Assembly: GCA_015478945.1 (NCBI GenBank) | Contig: JABUQX010148417.1 | Coordinates: 5,001 to 15,000, forward strand | Direction: 5' to 3' | Length of the DNA stretch: 10,000 bases | From: Trachelipus rathkii | Taxonomy: Eukaryota; Arthropoda; Malacostraca; Isopoda; Trachelipodidae | Position numbers and translations under genes: made by a program | Shown: positions 1-10,000 of the stretch, piece by piece | How the letters are laid out: the number at the start of each line of letters is the position of its first letter | Position numbering within the stretch: the first letter of the stretch is position 1 | Notes under the pieces: model-generated | The model's database searches: none | The model's input: the letters and a program-made list of their open reading frames with translations, nothing else | Told to the model about the DNA's origin: nothing

Positions 1-273
1 CTTTACAAATCATATTTTTCCAAGTGGTACGAATTGGTACCGTCAGTAAACGAGTTGCCAATTCATAAATTTTTGAAGGTAGACTATTATTTTTTTATTA
101 TTATTTCTTTCTACTGTTTGTGAGAAGTTAAATGTTTTACCAAATGTAAACCACTAGATATGCATATTTAATGCTAATTTATTGTTTTTATTGGGTTTTA
201 TAAAAAAAAGTATTATAAATTTAATAATAAAAAAAAAAATATAATATATAAGTGATATTTATAAAAATTATTA

Positions 274-275
<2 letters not shown>
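1..275. other. AT-rich non-coding DNA, no gene seen
   Basis: This stretch is AT-rich with runs of A and T and no convincing coding frame. The only structure I see is a small inverted repeat, GGTAC at 26-30 and GTACC at 37-41 with a 6-nt loop. It continues into GTACCGTCAG (37-46), whose reverse complement occurs at 2388-2397. It could be the edge of a repeat that continues to the left of the window. Confidence 0.6.
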
Positions 276-364
<89 letters not shown>

Positions 365-374
365 CACTATTACA

Positions 375-406
<32 letters not shown>
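276..406. repeat. (AT)n microsatellites, two tracts
   Basis: There are two AT dinucleotide tracts, 276-360 and 377-406, separated by a 16-bp non-repeat spacer. Both are nearly uninterrupted, so they are young or still expanding. Reading frames through them give only alternating Ile-Tyr and are not genes. Confidence 0.95.
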
Positions 407-409
<3 letters not shown>

Positions 410-434
410 ACAGTATAGAAAGTAAAAGAAAAAA

Positions 435-536
<102 letters not shown>

Positions 537-576
537 GCTTTGCTTTGAGAAGTTCCATGAATTGTCAATGTAAAGT

Positions 577-780
<204 letters not shown>

Positions 781-840
781 AGTTCTAGTATAGTTAATTT
801 ACTAAATCTATCAAATAAACTTCTATGTACTTTACACACC

Positions 841-2547
<1,707 letters not shown>

Positions 2548-2549
2548 GA

Positions 2550-3709
2550 AATCATCTCTTGTTCTTGGCCAAAACAAAGGTGATTGAGTAATTCGACAAC
2601 AAATCTGACTCTGTTTCCTCGTACTGTCTTTATTCCCAATTTTCGCTCAAAGGCAATTGTTGCGCATGAGTGCGAAACTGCATTGTTTCTTCTCGTCTTT
2701 CCAATTTGGAGTCTCCCAAATATCCCACCTTGTGGCTTAGGACCTTTTGCCAATCTAAGACTAGATCCATATGTTCTGTTTATTAATTACTTAATTCCAA
2801 CGATTATACCAAATTCTTTGACTTCAAAATAGAACACATTCTCTCTACTTCTCCTTTTTCAGAATCTTTATTTTTGGTGGTTTCAATGTTCACCACCGAA
2901 AATGATTTTCCTCTAGTTTTCATGATGAAGCTAGTGAAGAACTCCTCAATCATCTTTCTACTCTGAGCAACGTTGAGCAGACTACCAGTATCTCTGATCG
3001 TCTTGGAGATGAACCCAACATTATATAAAAAAAATAATCTCTGTTCTTTCTGAAGTTTTCGAACCTATCCTTCACAGGGAGATTTGAAAACATCTTAAAC
3101 CTTTTAATCTTATCTTAGATCACCAGTATGGCTGGCGTAAGGAACTCACAGCTGGTAATCTAATTCCGCTTCTCTCTGGTTCTTGGTCCATTTTCCGGCA
3201 TTTCGGTGAATCTTTTGATTTTGCGCTAGACATTTCGAAAGCTTTGATAGAAGCTTGCACAAAGCTTTGATATCTAAGTTTCCCTCTTCGGTATCTATTC
3301 ACTTCTCTGATTTCCGTTCCGATAGTTTTGTAAATAATGCTGCCCCAAAGGGGTCTGTTCGATGACCAACTTTTTCTACTTTTCATCAGTTAATCTTCTA
3401 TCTGTAACTTTGTCTTCTATCAACTCATATGCTTCGAATTCACCTTTCATTACTTCTTCAATTTGAATGACGTCCCACTTAACAGCAAATGGTTAATGTT
3501 AAGAAGGATGCCTAGAAGCAACTGACCTCTGATCTTTCTCGTATCTCTATCTGGGGCCAAGTGAACATGGTTGTTTTCAATACCTCAAAAACACAGTTCC
3601 TTCATCTATCTACTCTAAAAAATCTTTCACACAACCACAACAACGTCTATGAAAACACATGACTTAAACCTTTTTCTTCTCTTAATATTTTTGGTGTAAA
3701 TAATTGGAA

Positions 3710-3712
<3 letters not shown>
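2550..3712 (+). pseudogene. Jockey-like LINE relic, endonuclease plus RT (copy D)
   Basis: The plus strand reads as a badly decayed jockey-type ORF2. 2550-2795 is one frame with three stops, including NHLLFLAKTK, SRLSNLESPKYPTLWLR and KTRSICSVY. After a frame change come IFGGFNVHH (2870 on) and SDRLGDEPNII (about 2990-3023), typical of the endonuclease. The RT then starts abruptly with ISVLSEVFEPIL (about 3032 on), NLILDHQYGWRK, motif A ALDISKAL (3223-3246) and motif B-like PKGSV (3345-3359). WGQVNMVVFNTSKTQF (about 3552-3600) and SLNIFGVNNWKDLS follow, up to the (TC)n tract. Key residues are lost: the endonuclease GDFN is GGFN, and the YADD position reads YASN (3428-3439). The jump from DEPNII to ISVLSEVF implies that the end of EN and the linker are deleted. 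It is dead and older than A and B. Confidence 0.82.

Positions 3713-3804
<92 letters not shown>
3713..3804. repeat. (TC)n microsatellite inside the jockey-like relic
   Basis: A pure TC tract of about 92 bp begins in the codons for WKDLS of LINE copy D. Recognisable RT homology stops here. The native coding GATCTCTCT probably seeded the repeat. Minus-strand frames through it give Glu-Arg repeats and are not genes. Confidence 0.97.
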
Positions 3805-3807
<3 letters not shown>

Positions 3808-4134
3808 ATGAACTCTGTGACTTTGAATTCTCTATTCGTATACCTCCTCCTTTGAGAAAAGCTCTTTCCACACAGTCTCACTCTTTTCTGTTCAAGACTC
3901 AGACCCCATACTTAAACTACTTAAACACTATGCTCAATCTTACATGTACTACATTGCTAATACCAGTAACATAGACCTTTTATATATTTTTAAAACATAG
4001 TTTGAATTGTCCACTTTCAAATGCCATGTATTGGGACATGCCGACATTTAATTTGAACTTGGCTTTATGGATTTTTTCCGATGTAATTTAGTATTTCATG
4101 GGTCTTTGTTGTCACCAAAGGTAATACTGTATAT
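3805..4134. other. Unassigned sequence between LINE relics
   Basis: About 330 bp without a recognised gene. The first part (3805-3960) reads through on the plus strand with Pro- and Ser-containing peptides. It may be the far end of the jockey-like element, but I could not match it to known C-terminal motifs. The rest is AT-rich and featureless. Confidence 0.5.
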
Positions 4135-4383
4135 ATCATCATCATCGACGTCGCCCACCTTCTTTCCCCAGACTGGGGGAAAGGTGCATCAAATGCACTG
4201 GAAACAGAAAAATAGAAGAAGAATATGACGCAACTCGAAAAGAAAGTCAGGCTTACCCTTAAGTGAGAACTCGTCGCAGTCAGAAATATCCACCCAAGGG
4301 CTTCACGGGACTGCGACGGACCCTCTATATGGCATCTCGTCAATGTAGTGTTCATCCCTTGGCCCAGGAGGGCCACAACCATA
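4135..4383 (-). other. LINE C 3' UTR with palindrome and tandem-repeat tail
   Basis: Downstream of the RT stop codon on the minus strand lies about 250 bp of non-coding sequence. It ends with the palindrome TTTCCCCAGACTGGGGGAAA (4163-4182), then TCGATGATGATGATATATAC on the minus strand. A stem-loop just upstream of a short tandem-repeat tail matches the 3'-end design known in several LINE clades, where the element's own RT recognises the RNA 3' end. That this stem serves that role here is inference. Confidence 0.6.
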
Positions 4384-5900
4384 CTATCTCACAAAACCCC
4401 GCCATTCACTCCTATTATGCACCTTTCTTCTCGCCTCTGCCAAACTCAGATTTTTCTCCTACAGGCATTCCTCTTCTGACTCAATCCACTTTTTCTTCGA
4501 TCTCCCAGCCGGTCGATTTCCAACACACTCACCACTATATATCCGCTTAGCCAACCGACTATCATCCATCCTTCCCACATGACCAAACCATCTCAATGTA
4601 CTTTCATTTATTCTCTTATTCCTTTTTTCACCAACACAACTCAATAATGCGTTCATTCCTCATTTTATCAATTCTTCTTACACGTAATACGTCCCTAAGA
4701 TTGTCCATCTGAACACATTGTGCTTTAGATCTATACCACTTATTCCAGTCCACAGTTTCACTACTATACATTGACACAGGTAACAACATACCCTCAAGTA
4801 AGGCCCTAGCACTCTCAAGACTTAGTCCCTTTACATCCACCAGGGATTTAATTGCACCAGCCACCTTCCTACCATTCACAACTTTTCTACTGCACTCTGC
4901 ATCATCCGTTCCTTTTTCATCCAACATATATTCTAAATATTTAAACTAAGATACTCGTTCCAGCTGCTCACCATCCAGCTCTTCACGCCGAGGACTCCTC
5001 CTCACAACCATAACCCTCTCTTTTCGTTTACTTTCAACCCCCCTCCTTTTACACACCCTGCCTTTTCATCCAACATATATCCTAAATATTTAAACTAAGA
5101 TACTCGTTCCAGTTGCTCACCATCCAACATAACTTCACGCCGAGGACTGTCCTCACTCACAACCATAACCCTACTCTTATCTACGTTTACTTTCAAACCC
5201 CCTCCTTTTACACACCCTGCCAAATCCCTCTACCAATCCTCTCAAACTTTCTTCAGATTCGTCACACAAAACAAAATCATCTGCATATAGGGCACCCTCT
5301 ACTCTCTTCCATTCTCAACCATTCTAGCACCCTCCCCTACCACTCCACCTTTAATTCTTTCATAACCCCATCCATATACAAATTGAATAACCAAGGGGAT
5401 ATAACACATCCCTGCCTCACTCCGATATTAATACTCTTGCCCACGTTTCACTATCGTCATGCATACTTTTGATTCCATTCAGAAGCCTACCACCACACCA
5501 TATATCACTAACACCTGTTATAGAGAGCTTCATATTAACCCTATCATACGCCTGTTACAATCAATAAATCCTAAATACAATTTATTCTTCTTCTCCCTCA
5601 TTTTCTCAATCATTTGTTTCAATATAAAGATATGATCCATACATCCTAAATACCACTTCTAAATGTACCTACATTCCTACAGTTACCCTTATCCCTCTTA
5701 CCCTTACGAAAGATTCCTATTACTATTAAAGAGAAATCCCTCGGAACTATATCCTCCATAAAAGCTTTGTTACACAGCTTCCAAATCCACTCAATCAACA
5801 TCTCGCCTCCGTTCTTGATCATTTCACTATATTTGCAGATTTACCATTCTTCAAATTTCTCCTCTACCATTACCTCCTCCTTACTAGTGACCTCACCCCC
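4384..5900 (-). pseudogene. LINE reverse transcriptase relic with internal duplication (copy C)
   Basis: Read 5' to 3' on the minus strand: [18 protein letters not shown] (near 5890), [19 protein letters not shown] and MEDIVPRD (5826-5737), DHIFILKQMIEKMREKKNK, motif A GFID (5571-5560), motif B GVRQGCVISPWLF (5423 down to about 5385), catalytic YADD (5287-5276) then FVLCDESEESL, GGGLKVNVDKSRVMVV, FKYLG, MLDEKGTDDAECSRKVVNG (from 4927), MDNLRDVLRVRRIDKMRNER, LRWFGHVGRMDDSR, GECVGNRPAGR and SEWRGFVR with a stop at 4384-4386. Motif A, motif B and YADD lie in three different frames, so several frameshifts separate them. Stops also interrupt EEW*ICKYS, VS*FKYLG and ECL*EKNLS. A 150-bp tandem duplication lies at 4914-5221. 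The catalytic aspartates are still readable but no functional protein can be made. Confidence 0.88.
4914..5221 (-). repeat. Tandem duplication inside LINE C (149 + 159 bp)
   Basis: Unit 1 (4914-5062) and unit 2 (5063-5221) are direct repeats of the RT segment that encodes GGGLKVNVDKSR through FKYLG. The sequence from TTTTCATCCAACATATA to ACACACCCTGCC is present in both. Unit 1 has lost about 10 bases in small gaps relative to unit 2. Unit 2 still reads in one frame, apart from a TAG before FKYLG. Both units share that TAG, so the stop predates the duplication. Confidence 0.93.
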
Positions 5901-5906
5901 AAAATA

Positions 5907-6277
<371 letters not shown>

Positions 6278-6278
6278 A

Positions 6279-6279
<1 letters not shown>

Positions 6280-6343
<64 letters not shown>

Positions 6344-6361
6344 TGTGTGTGTGTGTGTGTG

Positions 6362-6421
<60 letters not shown>

Positions 6422-6434
6422 AGGTGTGTGTGTG
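6280..6434. repeat. (TG)n microsatellite, interrupted
   Basis: TG repeat joined to the TA tract by TAGTACTATG. It is broken by TA near 6313, by two GTTG steps near 6343 and 6361, and by GGAGG near 6420. Plus-strand frames give Cys-Val and minus-strand frames Thr-His repeats, neither of them genes. TG tracts are established Z-DNA formers. The first readable bases of LINE B follow at once. Confidence 0.96.
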
Positions 6435-6435
6435 G

Positions 6436-8740
6436 ACATGGAGTTTGAGTGATAATGTCGGAGGAGATGTCGCAATTAAAGAGTAAGTAACATCGAACAG
6501 AAAAATTTTCGTATTATGACTGTTTCAATAAAGACAAACGGAGTAAATCTGAGCTTTATACAGGTGTACGCACCGCAGCAAGGCAGACCAGCTGGAGAGA
6601 GGGAAATTTTTTATCAAGAATTGCAGGACGTCAAAAATAGAGTACCGTTCCATGAAAATGTAATTGTTTTGGGGGATATGAATGGACACGTTGGTACGGA
6701 TCGCAGAGGAATAGAGAATGTGATAGGAGCGTTTAGTTTGGGAAATAAGAATCTGGCGGGAGATAGCATCATAGACTTTTGTGTACGTAACAACATGAGT
6801 ATAATGAACACGTACTATAAACATAGAGAAAGTCAGAAATGGACATGGTACCGATGGGATGACGGAAGGCAGGCTTATGGAGAGAAATCAATGATAGATT
6901 TGATATTAACAAACAACAAAAGAATATTTAAGGATGTGAAAAGTATACCATCCGTATCGGGAGATGCAGACCACCGAATGGTGGTGGGGAAATTGAGAAT
7001 GGAAATGCCGAAGCCTTTTAGATGCAGACGGAGAAAAAGATTTATGGTTGAGAAACTGAGAGACCAGGATTGTAAAAACACATTCCAGAGAGAAATGGAT
7101 ACGAAAAGACAGAGGATTGGGGAGGATGTAGATGTGGAGGAAGGTTGGGAGGTTTTCCGTGATACATTGGTGGAGGTATCTGAGAGGATCATAGAAACCA
7201 AAACGATATATGGAAGATGGAGGAGGAGGATAGAGAAGCATATATAACGGTGAGAAATGAAACAGAGAGAATAAAAAGAATGGAAAAGGAAAATACATGG
7301 GAGAAGATTGGTAGAGATCTGGAAGAGGACCTTGCGGGTACTAGAAAATTGATATTTAATATGGCAAAAAACTATAGGAAAGGAACAGCACCTCCAACAT
7401 ATGCAATAAAGAATGAGAATGGAGCGTTGTTAACGGACCCAAGAGAGATGGGGAAAGGTATATGAACTTTTTTTTTGATTTGTTGAATATACCAAATGAT
7501 GTGGAGGAGGAGGATATGCATGAAGTGGAGAACCATGGGGAGGTGGTGGAGGACGAGTGGCAGATCACGGACGAAGAAATGGCATATGCCTTGGGGAAGA
7601 TGAAAAACGGGAAAGCACCGGGTGAAGATATGATACCGGCGGAAATCTTGAAGAATGTGGGAGGAGAAGGAAGTGTATGGATGAAAGAATTAATGAATAA
7701 GTGCTGGCGAGAAGAAAGGACACCTAAAGAATGGAACAGATCAGTAATATGCCCAATTTTTAAAAAAGGGGATAAGGCAGACTGTAGAAATTACAGAGGA
7801 ATTGCTTTGACACCACATATCGCAAAGGTATATGAACGAATATTAGAAAAAAGATTGAGAGAGAGGGTAGAAGATAAAATGGACGAGTGGCAACATGGTT
7901 TTAGACCAAATAGATCAACTATTGATCTGATATTCGCTTTAAAGATGGTATGTGAAAAGGGTTGGGAATTTAACAGAAAGATGTATTTGGCATTTGTAGA
8001 CCTGGAGAAGGCTTTTGATCGTATACCGAGAGGGTCCTGTGGAATATACTTAGAACGAGAGAGTATGGAATACCGGAAAAACTAAGAAGAGCAATAAAGA
8101 GCACTTATACGAATAGTTTATGCAAAGTGAAGACCCAGATGGACGATGGAGATTGGTTTGAGGTTGATACGGGGGTGAAGCAGGGTAGTGTTCTCTCTCC
8201 GATTTTGTTTATCCTGTTCATGGATTATTGTGGAAAAATGGTCCGGAGACGAGTGGAGGGAACTGTCTTTGGATACGCAGATGATCTTGCGTTGGTGGCG
8301 GAATCAAGGGAGGCTCTGCAGAGATTTATTGTAGTGTGGGATGAGGAGTTGAGGGAGAGAGGAATGAGGATAAATGGGGAGAAGACGGAGGTGATGCTGA
8401 TAAGTAAAGAGGAGGAGGAAATGAATATTAGAGTGAGGGATCAGGAATTGAAGCAGGTTGATCAGTTTAAATACCTTGGAGTTTGTTTCGGGGCGGGAAA
8501 TGTTATTAACATATAATTGAATAGTAGAATAGAAAAGGATGGAGGCCGGATGGAAGACGCAGTGTGGGACAACCAAGAACCAGATGGAGTTATAATGTAA
8601 GGACGGCCATTGAGAGAAGAGGACGTGGGATGGAGGAGCTGGAAGAGTCGGGAATCTATGAGGACCGAACGCGGTGGAGGGGTTTCGTCCAGAACAGCTG
8701 ACAAGCGTTCTACGCTTACAGGAGTCTGGTGAAAATATAA

Positions 8741-8742
<2 letters not shown>
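6436..8742 (+). mobile_element. LINE copy B, non-LTR retrotransposon with EN and RT
   Basis: This is the longest LINE copy in the window. It lacks its 5' UTR and the N-terminal part of the endonuclease, because homology starts right after the (TG)n tract. After the stop at 8699-8701 it has a 3' UTR of about 40 nt that ends in GGTGAAAATATAAGA and then (AT)n. Protein similarity to copy A across the RT core is roughly 60 percent by eye over about 45 residues (HGFRP through the motif A region), so A and B are related families and not copies of one recent burst. Confidence 0.9.
6480..8701 (+). pseudogene. LINE ORF2: APE endonuclease and reverse transcriptase, broken (copy B)
   Basis: The endonuclease part (6480-7247) holds FIQVYAPQQG, the catalytic-type GDMNGH (D 6675-6677, N 6681-6683), IDLILT (D 6897-6899) and the final DADHRMV (H 6972-6974), as in AP-endonuclease LINEs that nick target DNA. 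The N-terminal motif with the catalytic Glu is absent. The frame changes near 7225-7245, where part of the linker is lost before AYITVRNETERIKR, again near 7455-7462 before FFFDLLN, and near 8030 after FDRIPR. RT motifs: KAPGEDMIPAEIL (7612 on), HGFRPNRS (7894-7917), motif A FVDLEKAFD (7993-8019), motif B VKQGSVLSPILF (8175-8210), YADD (8274-8285). After a stop at 8514-8516 the text jumps to [15 protein letters not shown] and [11 protein letters not shown] (8543-8701), skipping about 345 nt present in copy A. Active-site residues survive, but no intact protein can be made. Confidence 0.93.
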
Positions 8743-9078
<336 letters not shown>

Positions 9079-9100
9079 AAATTGTTTAAAACTTCAACTC

Positions 9101-9300
9101 ATATCTCAAAGAAACTCCCTGGCCAGATACAGGAAAGGAATACATTGTTGGAATCCTGGTAACATTTTAGTGATGAAAATAAAATAAAATAAATAAATAA
9201 AAAAATATAAAAAAAAATTATATCTCAAAAACTACAATGCTACAGCGAAAAGGAATACATTTTTGGAATCCTGGTAAAATTTTACATAAGAGGAAAACAA
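9101..9300. repeat. Left arm: two direct units
   Basis: Unit L1 is about 9101-9180 and unit L2 about 9220-9300, offset by 119 bp. Both carry ATATCTCAAA, then GGAATACATT, TTGGAATCCTGGTAA and ATTTTA in the same order. Between them lies an A-rich AAATA-type spacer. L1 pairs best with the outer right unit (9835-9912) and L2 with the inner right unit (9730-9807). Confidence 0.85.
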
Positions 9301-9729
9301 AAGAAATAAAATAAATAAGTGTATTGTAATTATAGTAATATGATTAGAGAGCCTATTTAGAGACCTTTTATTGGTTACTCGTTAAAAATAAATAGACTTT
9401 CTATTAAATTTTGCTTTTTTTTTTAACTAAAGAATACCCCAAGGGTATACCGCACCGATGGCAGGAGTCGGGGTCTCTCGGCCTTCCGGGGAACTACAGG
9501 GTAGGACTAATTCCCCCCTCCGGGAAGGGTCCGGAACCCCCGATCTTTGGTATTTGGGTGTCGCGGGGGTTCTCCGCCTCCCTGCAGGGAGTGGAAACGT
9601 CCCTGTGTTCCCCATCGCTCGAAACCCCCTACATTTACCGTGTAATACCTTACAAATAATATATATATATATACTATATACCTAAAAAAAAATAGCCAAT
9701 ATTTTATTTATTTATTTTATTTTTTTTTA
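9301..9729. other. Loop of the fold-back element with GC-rich core
   Basis: 9301-9430 and 9650-9729 are AT-rich. Between them, about 9431-9645 is clearly GC-richer than anything around it. It holds several short palindromes: ATACCC at 9434-9439 with GGGTAT at 9443-9448, and the perfect 14-bp CTCCCTGCAGGGAG at 9578-9591. A frame of about 82 codons crosses the core but begins at a TTG and shows no known domain, and overlapping frames are open on both strands. I therefore do not call a gene. I see no convincing tRNA-type A and B boxes. Confidence 0.55.
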
Positions 9730-9954
9730 CATTTTCCTAACTAAAATTTTACAAGGATTCCAAAAATGTATTCCTTTTTGCTTTAGCTATTGTAGTTTTT
9801 GAGATATGATTTTATGAATTTTTTTGAATTTTTTCATTTTCCGCACTAAAATGTTACCAGGATTCCAACAATGTATTCCCTTTCCCTGTATCTATTGTAG
9901 TTTTTGAGATATGAGTTGTAGTTTTAAACCAAAAGTTGTAGTTTTAAACCAAAT
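9730..9954. repeat. Right arm: two inverted units plus a 20-bp tandem duplication
   Basis: Unit R2 is 9730-9807 and unit R1 is 9835-9912, offset by 105 bp, both in reverse orientation to the left arm. At the outer edge GTTGTAGTTTTAAACCAAA occurs twice in tandem (9915-9934 and 9935-9954). The left arm has only one diverged counterpart (ATTGTTTAAAACTTCAAC at 9081-9098). Confidence 0.85.
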
Positions 9955-9958
9955 ATCA

Positions 9959-9960
<2 letters not shown>

Positions 9961-9998
<38 letters not shown>

Positions 9999-10000
9999 TA
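9961..10000. repeat. (AT)n microsatellite at the window end
   Basis: An AT tract begins at 9961, directly right of the fold-back element, with one AA interruption near 9990. It continues to and probably past the end of the window. Confidence 0.93.

Larger units (their letters stand above)
4135..5905 (-). mobile_element. LINE copy C, second non-LTR family, minus strand
   Basis: A minus-strand LINE relic runs from about 5905 (its 5' side) to about 4135 (its 3' end). Homology begins within the linker before RT, so the endonuclease is missing. The 5' side abuts the (TA)n tract at 5909. The 3' end carries about 250 bp of non-coding sequence after the stop at 4384-4386, a palindrome, and a GAT-repeat/AT tail. 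Its C-terminal motifs differ from those of copies A and B, so it is a separate family. It closely resembles RT fragments I associate with decapod genomes, which is recall and not a search result. Confidence 0.87.
9081..9954. mobile_element. Fold-back (long inverted repeat) element with GC-rich core
   Basis: The left arm (about 9081-9300) and the right arm (about 9730-9954) are inverted copies of each other. The longest perfect match is 36 nt, 9137-9172 against 9844-9879. The inner units match over ATATCTCAAAAACTACAAT (9220-9238 against 9789-9807), and the GGAATACATTTTTGGAATCC stretch pairs too. Each arm holds two diverged copies of one unit, so the order is unit, unit, core, inverted unit, inverted unit. 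The element sits between (AT)n tracts on both sides. It encodes no transposase, so it is a non-autonomous DNA-type element (MITE or fold-back class). I cannot name its superfamily. The flanking TA repeats would hide a TA target duplication. Confidence 0.8.

Noticed and set aside
4065..4382. Minus-strand open frame of 105 codons as a separate gene
   Set aside because: It lies in the 3' UTR of LINE C, just after the RT stop, and shows no domain.
5113..5472. Plus-strand open frame of 119 codons
   Set aside because: The minus strand of the same region carries RT motifs including YADD and GVRQGC; the plus frame is its shadow.
9411..9659. Plus-strand open frame of 82 codons in the GC-rich core
   Set aside because: It begins at TTG, has no recognisable domain, and overlapping frames on both strands are equally open; GC richness explains it.
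9101..9912. CRISPR-like array because of repeated units
   Set aside because: There are only four units, in inverted pairs and diverged, with no regular spacers, in an animal genome; a fold-back element fits better.

Overview
The window looks like non-genic, repeat-filled nuclear DNA of an animal, most likely an arthropod and, as an inference, a decapod crustacean. The reasons are very long uninterrupted (TA)n, (TC)n and (TG)n tracts, at least four decayed non-LTR retrotransposon (LINE) copies of types common in decapod genomes, no compact gene arrangement and no intact host gene. No open reading frame looks like a working gene. Every recognisable protein segment belongs to a broken retrotransposon.

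Layout from left to right: 1-840 is AT-rich DNA with (AT)n, (TC)n and (TA)n tracts. 841-2142 is LINE copy A (+), the reverse transcriptase (RT) and C-terminal part of an element, with two frameshifts, running into an (AT)n tract at 2143-2255. 2256-2547 is AT-rich, carries a perfect 7-bp hairpin and ends in a piggyBac-like terminus at a TTAA. 2550-3712 is LINE copy D (+), a jockey-like endonuclease (EN) plus RT relic whose homology stops at a 92-bp (TC)n tract. 3805-4134 is unassigned. 4135-5905 is LINE copy C (-), a different LINE family, with its 3' UTR and tail at the low-coordinate end and an internal tandem duplication. 5909-6434 is a compound (TA)n(TG)n tract of more than 500 bp. 6436-8742 is LINE copy B (+), EN plus RT, related to A, with at least three frameshifts and an internal deletion, again running into (AT)n (8743-9075). 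9081-9954 is a fold-back element with two-unit inverted arms around a GC-rich core. The window ends in (AT)n.

The parts do not form a pathway. What ties them together is the link between LINE ends and microsatellites: the 3' ends of A and B share a short terminal motif and both run into (AT)n, C ends in a GAT/AT tail, and the truncated 5' ends of C and B face each other across the (TA)n(TG)n block. The fold-back element is a non-LINE mobile element, also set between (AT)n tracts. I did not find a new multi-gene system. The most notable structures are the fold-back element, the LINE-end/microsatellite link and the tandem duplication inside copy C.
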